Shown here in pieces: positions 1 to 15,100 of a DNA stretch of 64,000 nucleotides. How positions within the stretch are numbered: position 1 is the stretch's first letter; the number at the start of each line of letters is the position of its first letter. Under the pieces are notes generated by a model. The model was not told the origin of the DNA. It did not search any database and worked only from the letters and a program-made list of their open reading frames with translations. Position numbers and translations under genes: made by a program. The DNA comes from Volvox africanus (Eukaryota > Chlorophyta > Chlorophyceae > Chlamydomonadales > Volvocaceae), in the NCBI GenBank assembly GCA_030268105.1, contig BSDZ01000044.1, positions 1 to 64,000 on the forward strand, in the 5' to 3' direction.

Positions 1-3000
1 TCAATATTATTGTTTCGTGGTTCTTGTTGGCAATCGTATGCAAGGGGTTTATAGGTGTGGTACGGATTCCCACACATTGGCCCAGCCCTTGTGAGCGCTC
101 TGAGCGTGTTATAGTCTCAAAAAAATCATCATTCGTGTCCTTAGGCAATACAGATCATTATCAATATTATTGTTTCGTGGTTCTTGTTGGCAATCGTATG
201 CAAGGGGTTTATAGGTGTGGTACGGATTCTCACACATTGGCTCAGCCCTTGTGAGCGCTCTGAGCGTGTTATAGTCTCAAAAAAAGCATCATTCGTGTCC
301 TTAGGCAATACAGATCATTATTAATATTATTGTTTCGTGGTTCTTGTCGGCAATCGTATGCAAGGGGTTTATAGGTGTGGTACGGATTCCCACACATTGG
401 CTCAGCCCTTGTGAGCGCTCTGAGCGTGTTATAGTCTCAAAAAAATCATCATTCGTGTCCTTAGGCAATACAGATCATTATTAATATTATTGTTTCGTGG
501 TTCTTGTCGGCAATCGTATGCAAGGGGTTTATAGGTGTGGTACGGATTCTCACACATTGGCTCAGCCCTTGTGAGCGCTCTGAGCGTGTTATAGTCTCAA
601 AAAAATCATCATTCGTGTCCTTAGGCAATACAGATCATTATCAATATTATTGTTTCGTGGTTCTTGTTGGCAATAGTATGCAAGGGGTTTATAGGTGTGG
701 TACGGATTCCCACACATTGGCCCAGCCCTTGTGAGCGCTCTGAGCGTGTTATAGTCTCAAAAAAATCATCATTCGTGTCCTTAGGCAATACAGATCATTA
801 TCAATATTATTGTTTCGTGGTTCTTGTTGGCAATCGTATGCAAGGGGTTTATAGGTGTGGTACGGATTCTCACACATTGGCTCAGCCCTTGTGAGCGCTC
901 TGAGCGTGTTATAGTCTCAAAAAAATCATCATTCGTGTCCTTAGGCAATACAGATCATTATTAATATTATTGTTTCGTGGTTCTTGTCGGCAATCGTATG
1001 CAAGGGGTTTATAGGTGTGGTACGGATTCTCACACATTGGCTCAGCCCTTGTGAGCGCTCTGAGCGTGTTATAGTCTCAAAAAAATCATCATTCGTGTCC
1101 TTAGGCAATACAGATCATTATCAATATTATTGTTTCGTGGTTCTTGTTGGCAATAGTATGCAAGGGGTTTATAGGTGTGGTACGGATTCCCACACATTGG
1201 CCCAGCCCTTGTGAGCGCTCTGAGCGTGTTATAGTCTCAAAAAAATCATCATTCGTGTCCTTAGGCAATACAGATCATTATTAATATTATTGTTTCGTGG
1301 TTCTTGTTGGCAATCGTATGCAAGGGGTTTATAGGTGTGGTACGGATTCTCACACATTGGCTCAGCCCTTGTGAGCGCTCTGAGCGTGTTATAGTCTCAA
1401 AAAAATCATCATTCGTGTCCTTAGGCAATACAGATCATTATCAATATTATTGTTTCGTGGTTCTTGTTGGCAATCGTATGCAAGGGGTTTATAGGTGTGG
1501 TACGGATTCTCACACATTGGCTCAGCCCTTGTGAGCGCTCTGAGCGTGTTATAGTCTCAAAAAAATCATCATTCGTGTCCTTAGGCAATACAGATCATTA
1601 TCAATATTATTGTTTCGTGGTTCTTGTCGGCAATCGTATGCAAGGGGTTTATAGGTGTGGTACGGATTCCCACACATTGGCTCAGCCCTTGTGAGCGCTC
1701 TGAGCGTGTTATAGTCTCAAAAAAATCATCATTCGTGTCCTTAGGCAATACAGATCATTATCAATATTATTGTTTCGTGGTTCTTGTTGGCAATCGTATG
1801 CAAGGGGTTTATAGGTGTGGTACGGATTCTCACACATTGGCCCAGCCCTTGTGAGCGCTCTGAGCGTGTTATGGTCTCAAAAAAATCATCATTCGTGTCC
1901 TTAGGCAATACAGATCATTATCAATATTATTGTTTCGTGGTTCTTGTTGGCAATCGTATGCAAGGGGTTTATAGGTGTGGTACGGATTCCCACACATTGG
2001 CTCAGCCCTTGTGAGCGCTCTGAGCGTGTTATAGTCTCAAAAAAATCATCATTCGTGTCCTTAGGCAATACAGATCATTATCAATATTATTGTTTCGTGG
2101 TTCTTGTTGGCAATCGTATGCAAGGGGTTTATAGGTGTGGTATGGATTCTCACACATTGGCCCAGCCCTTGTGAGCGCTCTGAGCGTGTTATAGTCTCAA
2201 AAAAATCATCATTCGTGTCCTTAGGCAATACAGATCATTATCAATATTATTGTTTCGTGGTTCTTGTTGGCAATCGTATGCAAGGGGTTTATAGGTGTGG
2301 TACGGATTCCCACACATTGGCTCAGCCCTTGTGAGCGCTCTGAGCGTGTTATGGTCTCAAAAAAATCATCATTCGTGTCCTTAGGCAATACAGATCATTA
2401 TCAATATTATTGTTTCGTGGTTCTTGTCGGCAATCGTATGCAAGGGGTTTATAGGTGTGGTACGGATTCTCACACATTGGCTCAGCCCTTGTGAGCGCTC
2501 TGAGCGTGTTATAGTCTCAAAAAAATCATCATTCGTGTCCTTAGGCAATACAGATCATTATCAATATTATTGTTTCGTGGTTCTTGTTGGCAATCGTATG
2601 CAAGGGGTTTATAGGTGTGGTACGGATTCTCACACATTGGCCCAGCCCTTGTGAGCGCTCTGAGCGTGTTATAGTCTCAAAAAAATCATCATTCGTGTCC
2701 TTAGGCAATACAGATCATTATCAATATTATTGTTTCGTGGTTCTTGTTGGCAATCGTATGCAAGGGGTTTATAGGTGTGGTACGGATTCTCACACATTGG
2801 CTCAGCCCTTGTGAGCGCTCTGAGCGTGTTATAGTCTCAAAAAAAGCATCATTCGTGTCCTTAGGCAATACAGATCATTATTAATATTATTGTTTCGTGG
2901 TTCTTGTCGGCAATCGTATGCAAGGGGTTTATAGGTGTGGTACGGATTCCCACACATTGGCTCAGCCCTTGTGAGCGCTCTGAGCGTGTTATAGTCTCAA

Positions 3001-6000
3001 AAAAATCATCATTCGTGTCCTTAGGCAATACAGATCATTATTAATATTATTGTTTCGTGGTTCTTGTCGGCAATCGTATGCAAGGGGTTAATAGGTGTGG
3101 TACGGATTCCCACACATTGGCTCAGCCCTTGTGAGCGCTCTGAGCGTGTTATAGTCTCAAAAAAATCATCATTCGTGTCCTTAGGCAATACAGATCATTA
3201 TCAATATTATTGTTTCGTGGTTCTTGTTGGCAATAGTATGCAAGGGGTTTATAGGTGTGGTACTGATTCCCACACATTGGCCCAGCCCTTGTGAGCGCTC
3301 TGAGCGTGTTATAGTCTCAAAAAAATCATCATTCGTGTCCTTAGGCAATACAGATCATTATCAATATTATTGTTTCGTGGTTCTTGTTGGCAATCGTATG
3401 CAAGGGGTTTATAGGTGTGGTACGGATTCTCACACATTGGCTCAGCCCTTGTGAGCGCTCTGAGCGTGTTATAGTCTCAAAAAAATCATCATTCGTGTCC
3501 TTAGGCAATACAGATCATTATTAATATTATTGTTTCGTGGTTCTTGTCGGCAATCGTATGCAAGGGGTTTATAGGTGTGGTACGGATTCCCACACATTGG
3601 CTCAGCCCTTGTGAGCGCTCTGAGCGTGTTATAGTCTCAAAAAAATCATCATTCGTGTCCTTAGGCAATACAGATCATTATTAATATTATTGTTTCGTGG
3701 TTCTTGTTGGCAATCGTATGCAAGGGGTTAATAGGTGTGGTACGGATTCTCACACATTGGCTCAGCCCTTGTGAGCGCTCTGAGCGTGTTATAGTCTCAA
3801 AAAAATCATCATTCGTGTCCTTAGGCAATACAGATCATTATCAATATTATTGTTTCGTGGTTCTTGTTGGCAATCGTATGCAAGGGGTTTATAGGTGTGG
3901 TACGGATTCTCACACATTGGCCCAGCCCTTGTGAGCGCTCTGAGCGTGTTATAGTCTCAAAAAAATCATCATTCGTGTCCTTAGGCAATACAGATCATTA
4001 TCAATATTATTGTTTCGTGGTTCTTGTTGGCAATCGTATGCAAGGGGTTTATAGGTGTGGTACGGATTCTCACACATTGGCTCAGCCCTTGTGAGCGCTC
4101 TGAGCGTGTTATAGTCTCAAAAAAATCATCATTCGTGTCCTTAGGCAATACAGATCATTATCAATATTATTGTTTCGTGGTTCTTGTTGGCAATCGTATG
4201 CAAGGGGTTTATAGGTGTGGTACGGATTCTCACACATTGGCCCAGCCCTTGTGAGCGCTCTGAGCGTGTTATAGTCTCAAAAAAATCATCATTCGTGTCC
4301 TTAGGCAATACAGATCATTATCAATATTATTGTTTCGTGGTTCTTGTTGGCAATCGTATGCAAGGGGTTTATAGGTGTGGTACGGATTCTCACACATTGG
4401 CTCAGCCCTTGTGAGCGCTCTGAGCGTGTTATAGTCTCAAAAAAATCATCATTCGTGTCCTTAGGCAATACAGATCATTATTAATATTATTGTTTCGTGG
4501 TTCTTGTCGGCAATCGTATGCAAGGGGTTTATAGGTGTGGTACGGATTCCCACACATTGGCTCAGCCCTTGTGAGCGCTCTGAGCGTGTTATAGTCTCAA
4601 AAAAATCATCATTCGTGTCCTTAGGCAATACAGATCATTATTAATATTATTGTTTCGTGGTTCTTGTTGGCAATCGTATGCAAGGGGTTAATAGGTGTGG
4701 TACGGATTCTCACACATTGGCTCAGCCCTTGTGAGCGCTCTGAGCGTGTTATAGTCTCAAAAAAATCATCATTCGTGTCCTTAGGCAATACAGATCATTA
4801 TCAATATTATTGTTTCGTGGTTCTTGTTGGCAATCGTATGCAAGGGGTTTATAGGTGTGGTACGGATTCTCACACATTGGCTCAGCCCTTGTGAGCGCTC
4901 TGAGCGTGTTATAGTCTCAAAAAAATCATCATTCGTGTCCTTAGGCAATACAGATCATTATCAATATTATTGTTTCGTGGTTCTTGTTGGCAATCGTATG
5001 CAAGGGGTTTATAGGTGTGGTACGGATTCTCACACATTGGCCCAGCCCTTGTGAGCGCTCTGAGCGTGTTATAGTCTCAAAAAAATCATCATTCGTGTCC
5101 TTAGGCAATACAGATCATTATCAATATTATTGTTTCGTGGTTCTTGTTGGCAATCGTATGCAAGGGGTTTATAGGTGTGGTACGGATTCTCACACATTGG
5201 CTCAGCCCTTGTGAGCGCTCTGAGCGTGTTATAGTCTCAAAAAAAGCATCATTCGTGTCCTTAGGCAATACAGATCATTATTAATATTATTGTTTCGTGG
5301 TTCTTGTCGGCAATCGTATGCAAGGGGTTTATAGGTGTGGTACGGATTCCCACACATTGGCTCAGCCCTTGTGAGCGCTCTGAGCGTGTTATAGTCTCAA
5401 AAAAATCATCATTCGTGTCCTTAGGCAATACAGATCATTATTAATATTATTGTTTCGTGGTTCTTGTCGGCAATCGTATGCAAGGGGTTAATAGGTGTGG
5501 TACGGATTCCCACACATTGGCTCAGCCCTTGTGAGCGCTCTGAGCGTGTTATAGTCTCAAAAAAATCATCATTCGTGTCCTTAGGCAATACAGATCATTA
5601 TCAATATTATTGTTTCGTGGTTCTTGTTGGCAATAGTATGCAAGGGGTTTATAGGTGTGGTACGGATTCTCACACATTGGCTCAGCCCTTGTGAGCGCTC
5701 TGAGCGTGTTATAGTCTCAAAAAAATCATCATTCGTGTCCTTAGGCAATACAGATCATTATCAATATTATTGTTTCGTGGTTCTTGTTGGCAATCGTATG
5801 CAAGGGGTTTATAGGTGTGGTACGGATTCTCACACATTGGCTCAGCCCTTGTGAGCGCTCTGAGCGTGTTATAGTCTCAAAAAAATCATCATTCGTGTCC
5901 TTAGGCAATACAGATCATTATCAATATTATTGTTTCGTGGTTCTTGTTGGCAATCGTATGCAAGGGGTTTATAGGTGTGGTACGGATTCTCACACATTGG

Positions 6001-9000
6001 CCCAGCCCTTGTGAGCGCTCTGAGCGTGTTATAGTCTCAAAAAAATCATCATTCGTGTCCTTAGGCAATACAGATCATTATCAATATTATTGTTTCGTGG
6101 TTCTTGTTGGCAATCGTATGCAAGGGGTTTATAGGTGTGGTACGGATTCTCACACATTGGCTCAGCCCTTGTGAGCGCTCTGAGCGTGTTATAGTCTCAA
6201 AAAAATCATCATTCGTGTCCTTAGGCAATACAGATCATTATTAATATTATTGTTTCGTGGTTCTTGTCGGCAATCGTATGCAAGGGGTTTATAGGTGTGG
6301 TACGGATTCTCACACATTGGCTCAGCCCTTGTGAGCGCTCTGAGCGTGTTATAGTCTCAAAAAAATCATCATTCGTGTCCTTAGGCAATACAGATCATTA
6401 TTAATATTATTGTTTCGTGGTTCTTGTCGGCAATCGTATGCAAGGGGTTTATAGGTGTGGTACGGATTCTCACACATTGGCTCAGCCCTTGTGAGCGCTC
6501 TGAGCGTGTTATAGTCTCAAAAAAATCATCATTCGTGTCCTTAGGCAATACAGATCATTATCAATATTATTGTTTCGTGGTTCTTGTTGGCAATCGTATG
6601 CAAGGGGTTTATAGGTGTGGTACGGATTCCCACACATTGGCCCAGCCCTTGTGAGCGCTCTGAGCGTGTTATAGTCTCAAAAAAATCATCATTCGTGTCC
6701 TTAGGCAATACAGATCATTATCAATATTATTGTTTCGTGGTTCTTGTTGGCAATCGTATGCAAGGGGTTTATAGGTGTGGTACGGATTCTCACACATTGG
6801 CTCAGCCCTTGTGAGCGCTCTGAGCGTGTTATAGTCTCAAAAAAAGCATCATTCGTGTCCTTAGGCAATACAGATCATTATTAATATTATTGTTTCGTGG
6901 TTCTTGTCGGCAATCGTATGCAAGGGGTTTATAGGTGTGGTACGGATTCCCACACATTGGCTCAGCCCTTGTGAGCGCTCTGAGCGTGTTATAGTCTCAA
7001 AAAAATCATCATTCGTGTCCTTAGGCAATACAGATCATTATTAATATTATTGTTTCGTGGTTCTTGTCGGCAATCGTATGCAAGGGGTTTATAGGTGTGG
7101 TACGGATTCTCACACATTGGCTCAGCCCTTGTGAGCGCTCTGAGCGTGTTATAGTCTCAAAAAAATCATCATTCGTGTCCTTAGGCAATACAGATCATTA
7201 TCAATATTATTGTTTCGTGGTTCTTGTTGGCAATAGTATGCAAGGGGTTTATAGGTGTGGTACGGATTCCCACACATTGGCCCAGCCCTTGTGAGCGCTC
7301 TGAGCGTGTTATAGTCTCAAAAAAATCATCATTCGTGTCCTTAGGCAATACAGATCATTATCAATATTATTGTTTCGTGGTTCTTGTTGGCAATCGTATG
7401 CAAGGGGTTTATAGGTGTGGTACGGATTCTCACACATTGGCTCAGCCCTTGTGAGCGCTCTGAGCGTGTTATAGTCTCAAAAAAATCATCATTCGTGTCC
7501 TTAGGCAATACAGATCATTATTAATATTATTGTTTCGTGGTTCTTGTCGGCAATCGTATGCAAGGGGTTTATAGGTGTGGTACGGATTCTCACACATTGG
7601 CTCAGCCCTTGTGAGCGCTCTGAGCGTGTTATAGTCTCAAAAAAATCATCATTCGTGTCCTTAGGCAATACAGATCATTATCAATATTATTGTTTCGTGG
7701 TTCTTGTTGGCAATAGTATGCAAGGGGTTTATAGGTGTGGTACGGATTCCCACACATTGGCCCAGCCCTTGTGAGCGCTCTGAGCGTGTTATAGTCTCAA
7801 AAAAATCATCATTCGTGTCCTTAGGCAATACAGATCATTATTAATATTATTGTTTCGTGGTTCTTGTTGGCAATCGTATGCAAGGGGTTTATAGGTGTGG
7901 TACGGATTCTCACACATTGGCTCAGCCCTTGTGAGCGCTCTGAGCGTGTTATAGTCTCAAAAAAATCATCATTCGTGTCCTTAGGCAATACAGATCATTA
8001 TCAATATTATTGTTTCGTGGTTCTTGTTGGCAATCGTATGCAAGGGGTTTATAGGTGTGGTACGGATTCTCACACATTGGCTCAGCCCTTGTGAGCGCTC
8101 TGAGCGTGTTATAGTCTCAAAAAAATCATCATTCGTGTCCTTAGGCAATACAGATCATTATCAATATTATTGTTTCGTGGTTCTTGTCGGCAATCGTATG
8201 CAAGGGGTTTATAGGTGTGGTACGGATTCCCACACATTGGCTCAGCCCTTGTGAGCGCTCTGAGCGTGTTATAGTCTCAAAAAAATCATCATTCGTGTCC
8301 TTAGGCAATACAGATCATTATCAATATTATTGTTTCGTGGTTCTTGTTGGCAATCGTATGCAAGGGGTTTATAGGTGTGGTACGGATTCTCACACATTGG
8401 CCCAGCCCTTGTGAGCGCTCTGAGCGTGTTATAGTCTCAAAAAAATCATCATTCGTGTCCTTAGGCAATACAGATCATTATCAATATTATTGTTTCGTGG
8501 TTCTTGTTGGCAATCGTATGCAAGGGGTTTATAGGTGTGGTACGGATTCCCACACATTGGCTCAGCCCTTGTGAGCGCTCTGAGCGTGTTATAGTCTCAA
8601 AAAAATCATCATTCGTGTCCTTAGGCAATACAGATCATTATCAATATTATTGTTTCGTGGTTCTTGTTGGCAATCGTATGCAAGGGGTTTATAGGTGTGG
8701 TATGGATTCTCACACATTGGCCCAGCCCTTGTGAGCGCTCTGAGCGTGTTATAGTCTCAAAAAAATCATCATTCGTGTCCTTAGGCAATACAGATCATTA
8801 TCAATATTATTGTTTCGTGGTTCTTGTTGGCAATCGTATGCAAGGGGTTTATAGGTGTGGTACGGATTCCCACACATTGGCTCAGCCCTTGTGAGCGCTC
8901 TGAGCGTGTTATGGTCTCAAAAAAATCATCATTCGTGTCCTTAGGCAATACAGATCATTATCAATATTATTGTTTCGTGGTTCTTGTCGGCAATCGTATG

Positions 9001-9160
9001 CAAGGGGTTTATAGGTGTGGTACGGATTCTCACACATTGGCTCAGCCCTTGTGAGCGCTCTGAGCGTGTTATAGTCTCAAAAAAATCATCATTCGTGTCC
9101 TTAGGCAATACAGATAATTATCAATATTATTGTTTCGTGGTTCTTGTTGGCAATCGTATG
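1..9160. repeat. Higher-order duplication of 41 monomers within the satellite
   Basis: The order of monomer variants in about 1-2600 recurs at 6561-9160, an offset of exactly 6560 bp (41 monomers). Matching landmarks include the monomers with TATGGATTCTCACAC (2142 and 8702), those with TTATGGTCTC (2350 and 8910), and the CAATAGTATG variants. Smaller internal repeats occur too: the GGGGTTAATAGG variant recurs 960 bp apart (3726, 4686) and 2400 bp apart (3086, 5486). This is the pattern expected of unequal exchange or gene conversion. Confidence 0.8.
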
Positions 9161-12100
9161 CAAGGGGTTTATAGGTGTGGTACGGATTCTCACACATTGG
9201 CTCAGCCCTTGTGAGCGCTCTGAGCGTGTTATAGTCTCAAAAAAATCATCATTCGTGTCCTTAGGCAATACAGATCATTATCAATATTATTGTTTCGTGG
9301 TTCTTGTTGGCAATCGTATGCAAGGGGTTTATAGGTGTGGTACGGATTCTCACACATTGGCTCAGCCCTTGTGAGCGCTCTGAGCGTGTTATAGTCTCAA
9401 AAAAATCATCATTCGTGTCCTTAGGCAATACAGATCATTATTAATATTATTGTTTCGTGGTTCTTGTCGGCAATCGTATGCAAGGGGTTTATAGGTGTGG
9501 TACGGATTCTCACACATTGGCTCAGCCCTTGTGAGCGCTCTGAGCGTGTTATAGTCTCAAAAAAATCATCATTCGTGTCCTTAGGCAATACAGATCATTA
9601 TTAATATTATTGTTTCGTGGTTCTTGTTGGCAATCGTATGCAAGGGGTTTATAGGTGTGGTACGGATTCTCACACATTGGCTCAGCCCTTGTGAGCGCTC
9701 TGAGCGTGTTATAGTCTCAAAAAAAGCATCATTCGTGTCCTTAGGCAATACAGATCATTATTAATATTATTGTTTCGTGGTTCTTGTCGGCAATCGTATG
9801 CAAGGGGTTTATAGGTGTGGTACGGATTCCCACACATTGGCTCAGCCCTTGTGAGCGCTCTGAGCGTGTTATAGTCTCAAAAAAATCATCATTCGTGTCC
9901 TTAGGCAATACAGATCATTATTAATATTATTGTTTCGTGGTTCTTGTCGGCAATCGTATGCAAGGGGTTTATAGGTGTGGTACGGATTCTCACACATTGG
10001 CTCAGCCCTTGTGAGCGCTCTGAGCGTGTTATAGTCTCAAAAAAATCATCATTCGTGTCCTTAGGCAATACAGATCATTATTAATATTATTGTTTCGTGG
10101 TTCTTGTTGGCAATCGTATGCAAGGGGTTTATAGGTGTGGTACGGATTCTCACACATTGGCCCAGCCCTTGTGAGCGCTCTGAGCGTGTTATAGTCTCAA
10201 AAAAATCATCATTCGTGTCCTTAGGCAATACAGATCATTATCAATATTATTGTTTCGTGGTTCTTGTTGGCAATCGTATGCAAGGGGTTTATAGGTGTGG
10301 TACGGATTCTCACACATTGGCTCAGCCCTTGTGAGCGCTCTGAGCGTGTTATAGTCTCAAAAAAATCATCATTCGTGTCCTTAGGCAATACAGATCATTA
10401 TCAATATTATTGTTTCGTGGTTCTTGTTGGCAATCGTATGCAAGGGGTTTATAGGTGTGGTACGGATTCTCACACATTGGCCCAGCCCTTGTGAGCGCTC
10501 TGAGCGTGTTATAGTCTCAAAAAAATCATCATTCGTGTCCTTAGGCAATACAGATCATTATTAATATTATTGTTTCGTGGTTCTTGTTGGCAATCGTATG
10601 CAAGGGGTTTATAGGTGTGGTACGGATTCTCACACATTGGCTCAGCCCTTGTGAGCGCTCTGAGCGTGTTATAGTCTCAAAAAAATCATCATTCGTGTCC
10701 TTAGGCAATACAGATCATTATTAATATTATTGTTTCGTGGTTCTTGTCGGCAATCGTATGCAAGGGGTTTATAGGTGTGGTACGGATTCCCACACATTGG
10801 CTCAGCCCTTGTGAGCGCTCTGAGCGTGTTATAGTCTCAAAAAAATCATCATTCGTGTCCTTAGGCAATACAGATCATTATTAATATTATTGTTTCGTGG
10901 TTCTTGTCGGCAATCGTATGCAAGGGGTTTATAGGTGTGGTACGGATTCTCACACATTGGCTCAGCCCTTGTGAGCGCTCTGAGCGTGTTATAGTCTCAA
11001 AAAAAGCATCATTCGTGTCCTTAGGCAATACAGATCATTATCAATATTATTGTTTCGTGGTTCTTGTTGGCAATAGTATGCAAGGGGTTTATAGGTGTGG
11101 TACGGATTCCCACACATTGGCCCAGCCCTTGTGAGCGCTCTGAGCGTGTTATAGTCTCAAAAAAATCATCATTCGTGTCCTTAGGCAATACAGATCATTA
11201 TCAATATTATTGTTTCGTGGTTCTTGTTGGCAATCGTATGCAAGGGGTTTATAGGTGTGGTACGGATTCTCACACATTGGCTCAGCCCTTGTGAGCGCTC
11301 TGAGCGTGTTATAGTCTCAAAAAAAGCATCATTCGTGTCCTTAGGCAATACAGATCATTATTAATATTATTGTTTCGTGGTTCTTGTCGGCAATCGTATG
11401 CAAGGGGTTTATAGGTGTGGTACGGATTCCCACACATTGGCCCAGCCCTTGTGAGCGCTCTGAGCGTGTTATAGTCTCAAAAAAATCATCATTCGTGTCC
11501 TTAGGCAATACAGATCATTATCAATATTATTGTTTCGTGGTTCTTGTTGGCAATAGTATGCAAGGGGTTTATAGGTGTGGTACGGATTCCCACACATTGG
11601 CCCAGCCCTTGTGAGCGCTCTGAGCGTGTTATAGTCTCAAAAAAATCATCATTCGTGTCCTTAGGCAATACAGATCATTATCAATATTATTGTTTCGTGG
11701 TTCTTGTTGGCAATCGTATGCAAGGGGTTTATAGGTGTGGTACGGATTCTCACACATTGGCTCAGCCCTTGTGAGCGCTCTGAGCGTGTTATAGTCTCAA
11801 AAAAATCATCATTCGTGTCCTTAGGCAATACAGATCATTATTAATATTATTGTTTCGTGGTTCTTGTTGGCAATCGTATGCAAGGGGTTTATAGGTGTGG
11901 TACGGATTCTCACACATTGGCTCAGCCCTTGTGAGCGCTCTGAGCGTGTTATAGTCTCAAAAAAATCATCATTCGTGTCCTTAGGCAATACAGATCATTA
12001 TTAATATTATTGTTTCGTGGTTCTTGTCGGCAATCGTATGCAAGGGGTTTATAGGTGTGGTACGGATTCCCACACATTGGCTCAGCCCTTGTGAGCGCTC

Positions 12101-15100
12101 TGAGCGTGTTATAGTCTCAAAAAAATCATCATTCGTGTCCTTAGGCAATACAGATCATTATTAATATTATTGTTTCGTGGTTCTTGTCGGCAATCGTATG
12201 CAAGGGGTTTATAGGTGTGGTACGGATTCCCACACATTGGCTCAGCCCTTGTGAGCGCTCTGAGCGTGTTATAGTCTCAAAAAAATCATCATTCGTGTCC
12301 TTAGGCAATACAGATCATTATCAATATTATTGTTTCGTGGTTCTTGTTGGCAATCGTATGCAAGGGGTTTATAGGTGTGGTACGGATTCTCACACATTGG
12401 CCCAGCCCTTGTGAGCGCTCTGAGCGTGTTATAGTCTCAAAAAAATCATCATTCGTGTCCTTAGGCAATACAGATCATTATCAATATTATTGTTTCGTGG
12501 TTCTTGTTGGCAATCGTATGCAAGGGGTTTATAGGTGTGGTACGGATTCCCACACATTGGCTCAGCCCTTGTGAGCGCTCTGAGCGTGTTATAGTCTCAA
12601 AAAAATCATCATTCGTGTCCTTAGGCAATACAGATCATTATCAATATTATTGTTTCGTGGTTCTTGTTGGCAATCGTATGCAAGGGGTTTATAGGTGTGG
12701 TACGGATTCTCACACATTGGCTCAGCCCTTGTGAGCGCTCTGAGCGTGTTATAGTCTCAAAAAAATCATCATTCGTGTCCTTAGGCAATACAGATCATTA
12801 TCAATATTATTGTTTCGTGGTTCTTGTTGGCAATCGTATGCAAGGGGTTTATAGGTGTGGTACGGATTCTCACACATTGGCTCAGCCCTTGTGAGCGCTC
12901 TGAGCGTGTTATAGTCTCAAAAAAATCATCATTCGTGTCCTTAGGCAATACAGATCATTATCAATATTATTGTTTCGTGGTTCTTGTTGGCAATCGTATG
13001 CAAGGGGTTTATAGGTGTGGTACGGATTCTCACACATTGGCTCAGCCCTTGTGAGCGCTCTGAGCGTGTTATAGTCTCAAAAAAATCATCATTCGTGTCC
13101 TTAGGCAATACAGATCATTATTAATATTATTGTTTCGTGGTTCTTGTCGGCAATCGTATGCAAGGGGTTTATAGGTGTGGTACGGATTCCCACACATTGG
13201 CTCAGCCCTTGTGAGCGCTCTGAGCGTGTTATAGTCTCAAAAAAATCATCATTCGTGTCCTTAGGCAATACAGATCATTATCAATATTATTGTTTCGTGG
13301 TTCTTGTTGGCAATCGTATGCAAGGGGTTTATAGGTGTGGTACGGATTCTCACACATTGGCTCAGCCCTTGTGAGCGCTCTGAGCGTGTTATAGTCTCAA
13401 AAAAATCATCATTCGTGTCCTTAGGCAATACAGATCATTATCAATATTATTGTTTCGTGGTTCTTGTTGGCAATCGTATGCAAGGGGTTTATAGGTGTGG
13501 TACGGATTCCCACACATTGGCTCAGCCCTTGTGAGCGCTCTGAGCGTGTTATAGTCTCAAAAAAATCATCATTCGTGTCCTTAGGCAATACAGATCATTA
13601 TCAATATTATTGTTTCGTGGTTCTTGTTGGCAATCGTATGCAAGGGGTTTATAGGTGTGGTACGGATTCCCACACATTGGCTCAGCCCTTGTGAGCGCTC
13701 TGAGCGTGTTATAGTCTCAAAAAAATCATCATTCGTGTCCTTAGGCAATACAGATCATTATCAATATTATTGTTTCGTGGTTCTTGTTGGCAATCGTATG
13801 CAAGGGGTTTATAGGTGTGGTACGGATTCTCACACATTGGCTCAGCCCTTGTGAGCGCTCTGAGCGTGTTATAGTCTCAAAAAAATCATCATTCGTGTCC
13901 TTAGGCAATACAGATCATTATTAATATTATTGTTTCGTGGTTCTTGTTGGCAATCGTATGCAAGGGGTTTATAGGTGTGGTACGGATTCTCACACATTGG
14001 CTCAGCCCTTGTGAGCGCTCTGAGCGTGTTATAGTCTCAAAAAAATCATCATTCGTGTCCTTAGGCAATACAGATCATTATCAATATTATTGTTTCGTGG
14101 TTCTTGTTGGCAATCGTATGCAAGGGGTTTATAGGTGTGGTACGGATTCTCACACATTGGCTCAGCCCTTGTGAGCGCTCTGAGCGTGTTATAGTCTCAA
14201 AAAAATCATCATTCGTGTCCTTAGGCAATACAGATCATTATCAATATTATTGTTTCGTGGTTCTTGTTGGCAATCGTATGCAAGGGGTTTATAGGTGTGG
14301 TACGGATTCTCACACATTGGCCCAGCCCTTGTGAGCGCTCTGAGCGTGTTATAGTCTCAAAAAAATCATCATTCGTGTCCTTAGGCAATACAGATCATTA
14401 TCAATATTATTGTTTCGTGGTTCTTGTTGGCAATCGTATGCAAGGGGTTTATAGGTGTGGTACGGATTCTCACACATTGGCTCAGCCCTTGTGAGCGCTC
14501 TGAGCGTGTTATAGTCTCAAAAAAATCATCATTCGTGTCCTTAGGCAATACAGATCATTATCAATATTATTGTTTCGTGGTTCTTGTTGGCAATCGTATG
14601 CAAGGGGTTTATAGGTGTGGTACGGATTCTCACACATTGGCTCAGCCCTTGTGAGCGCTCTGAGCGTGTTATAGTCTCAAAAAAAGCATCATTCGTGTCC
14701 TTAGGCAATACAGATCATTATCAATATTATTGTTTCGTGGTTCTTGTTGGCAATCGTATGCAAGGGGTTTATAGGTGTGGTACGGATTCTCACACATTGG
14801 CTCAGCCCTTGTGAGCGCTCTGAGCGTGTTATAGTCTCAAAAAAATCATCATTCGTGTCCTTAGGCAATACAGATCATTATCAATATTATTGTTTCGTGG
14901 TTCTTGTTGGCAATCGTATGCAAGGGGTTTATAGGTGTGGTACGGATTCTCACACATTGGCTCAGCCCTTGTGAGCGCTCTGAGCGTGTTATAGTCTCAA
15001 AAAAAGCATCATTCGTGTCCTTAGGCAATACAGATCATTATCAATATTATTGTTTCGTGGTTCTTGTTGGCAATCGTATGCAAGGGGTTTATAGGTGTGG

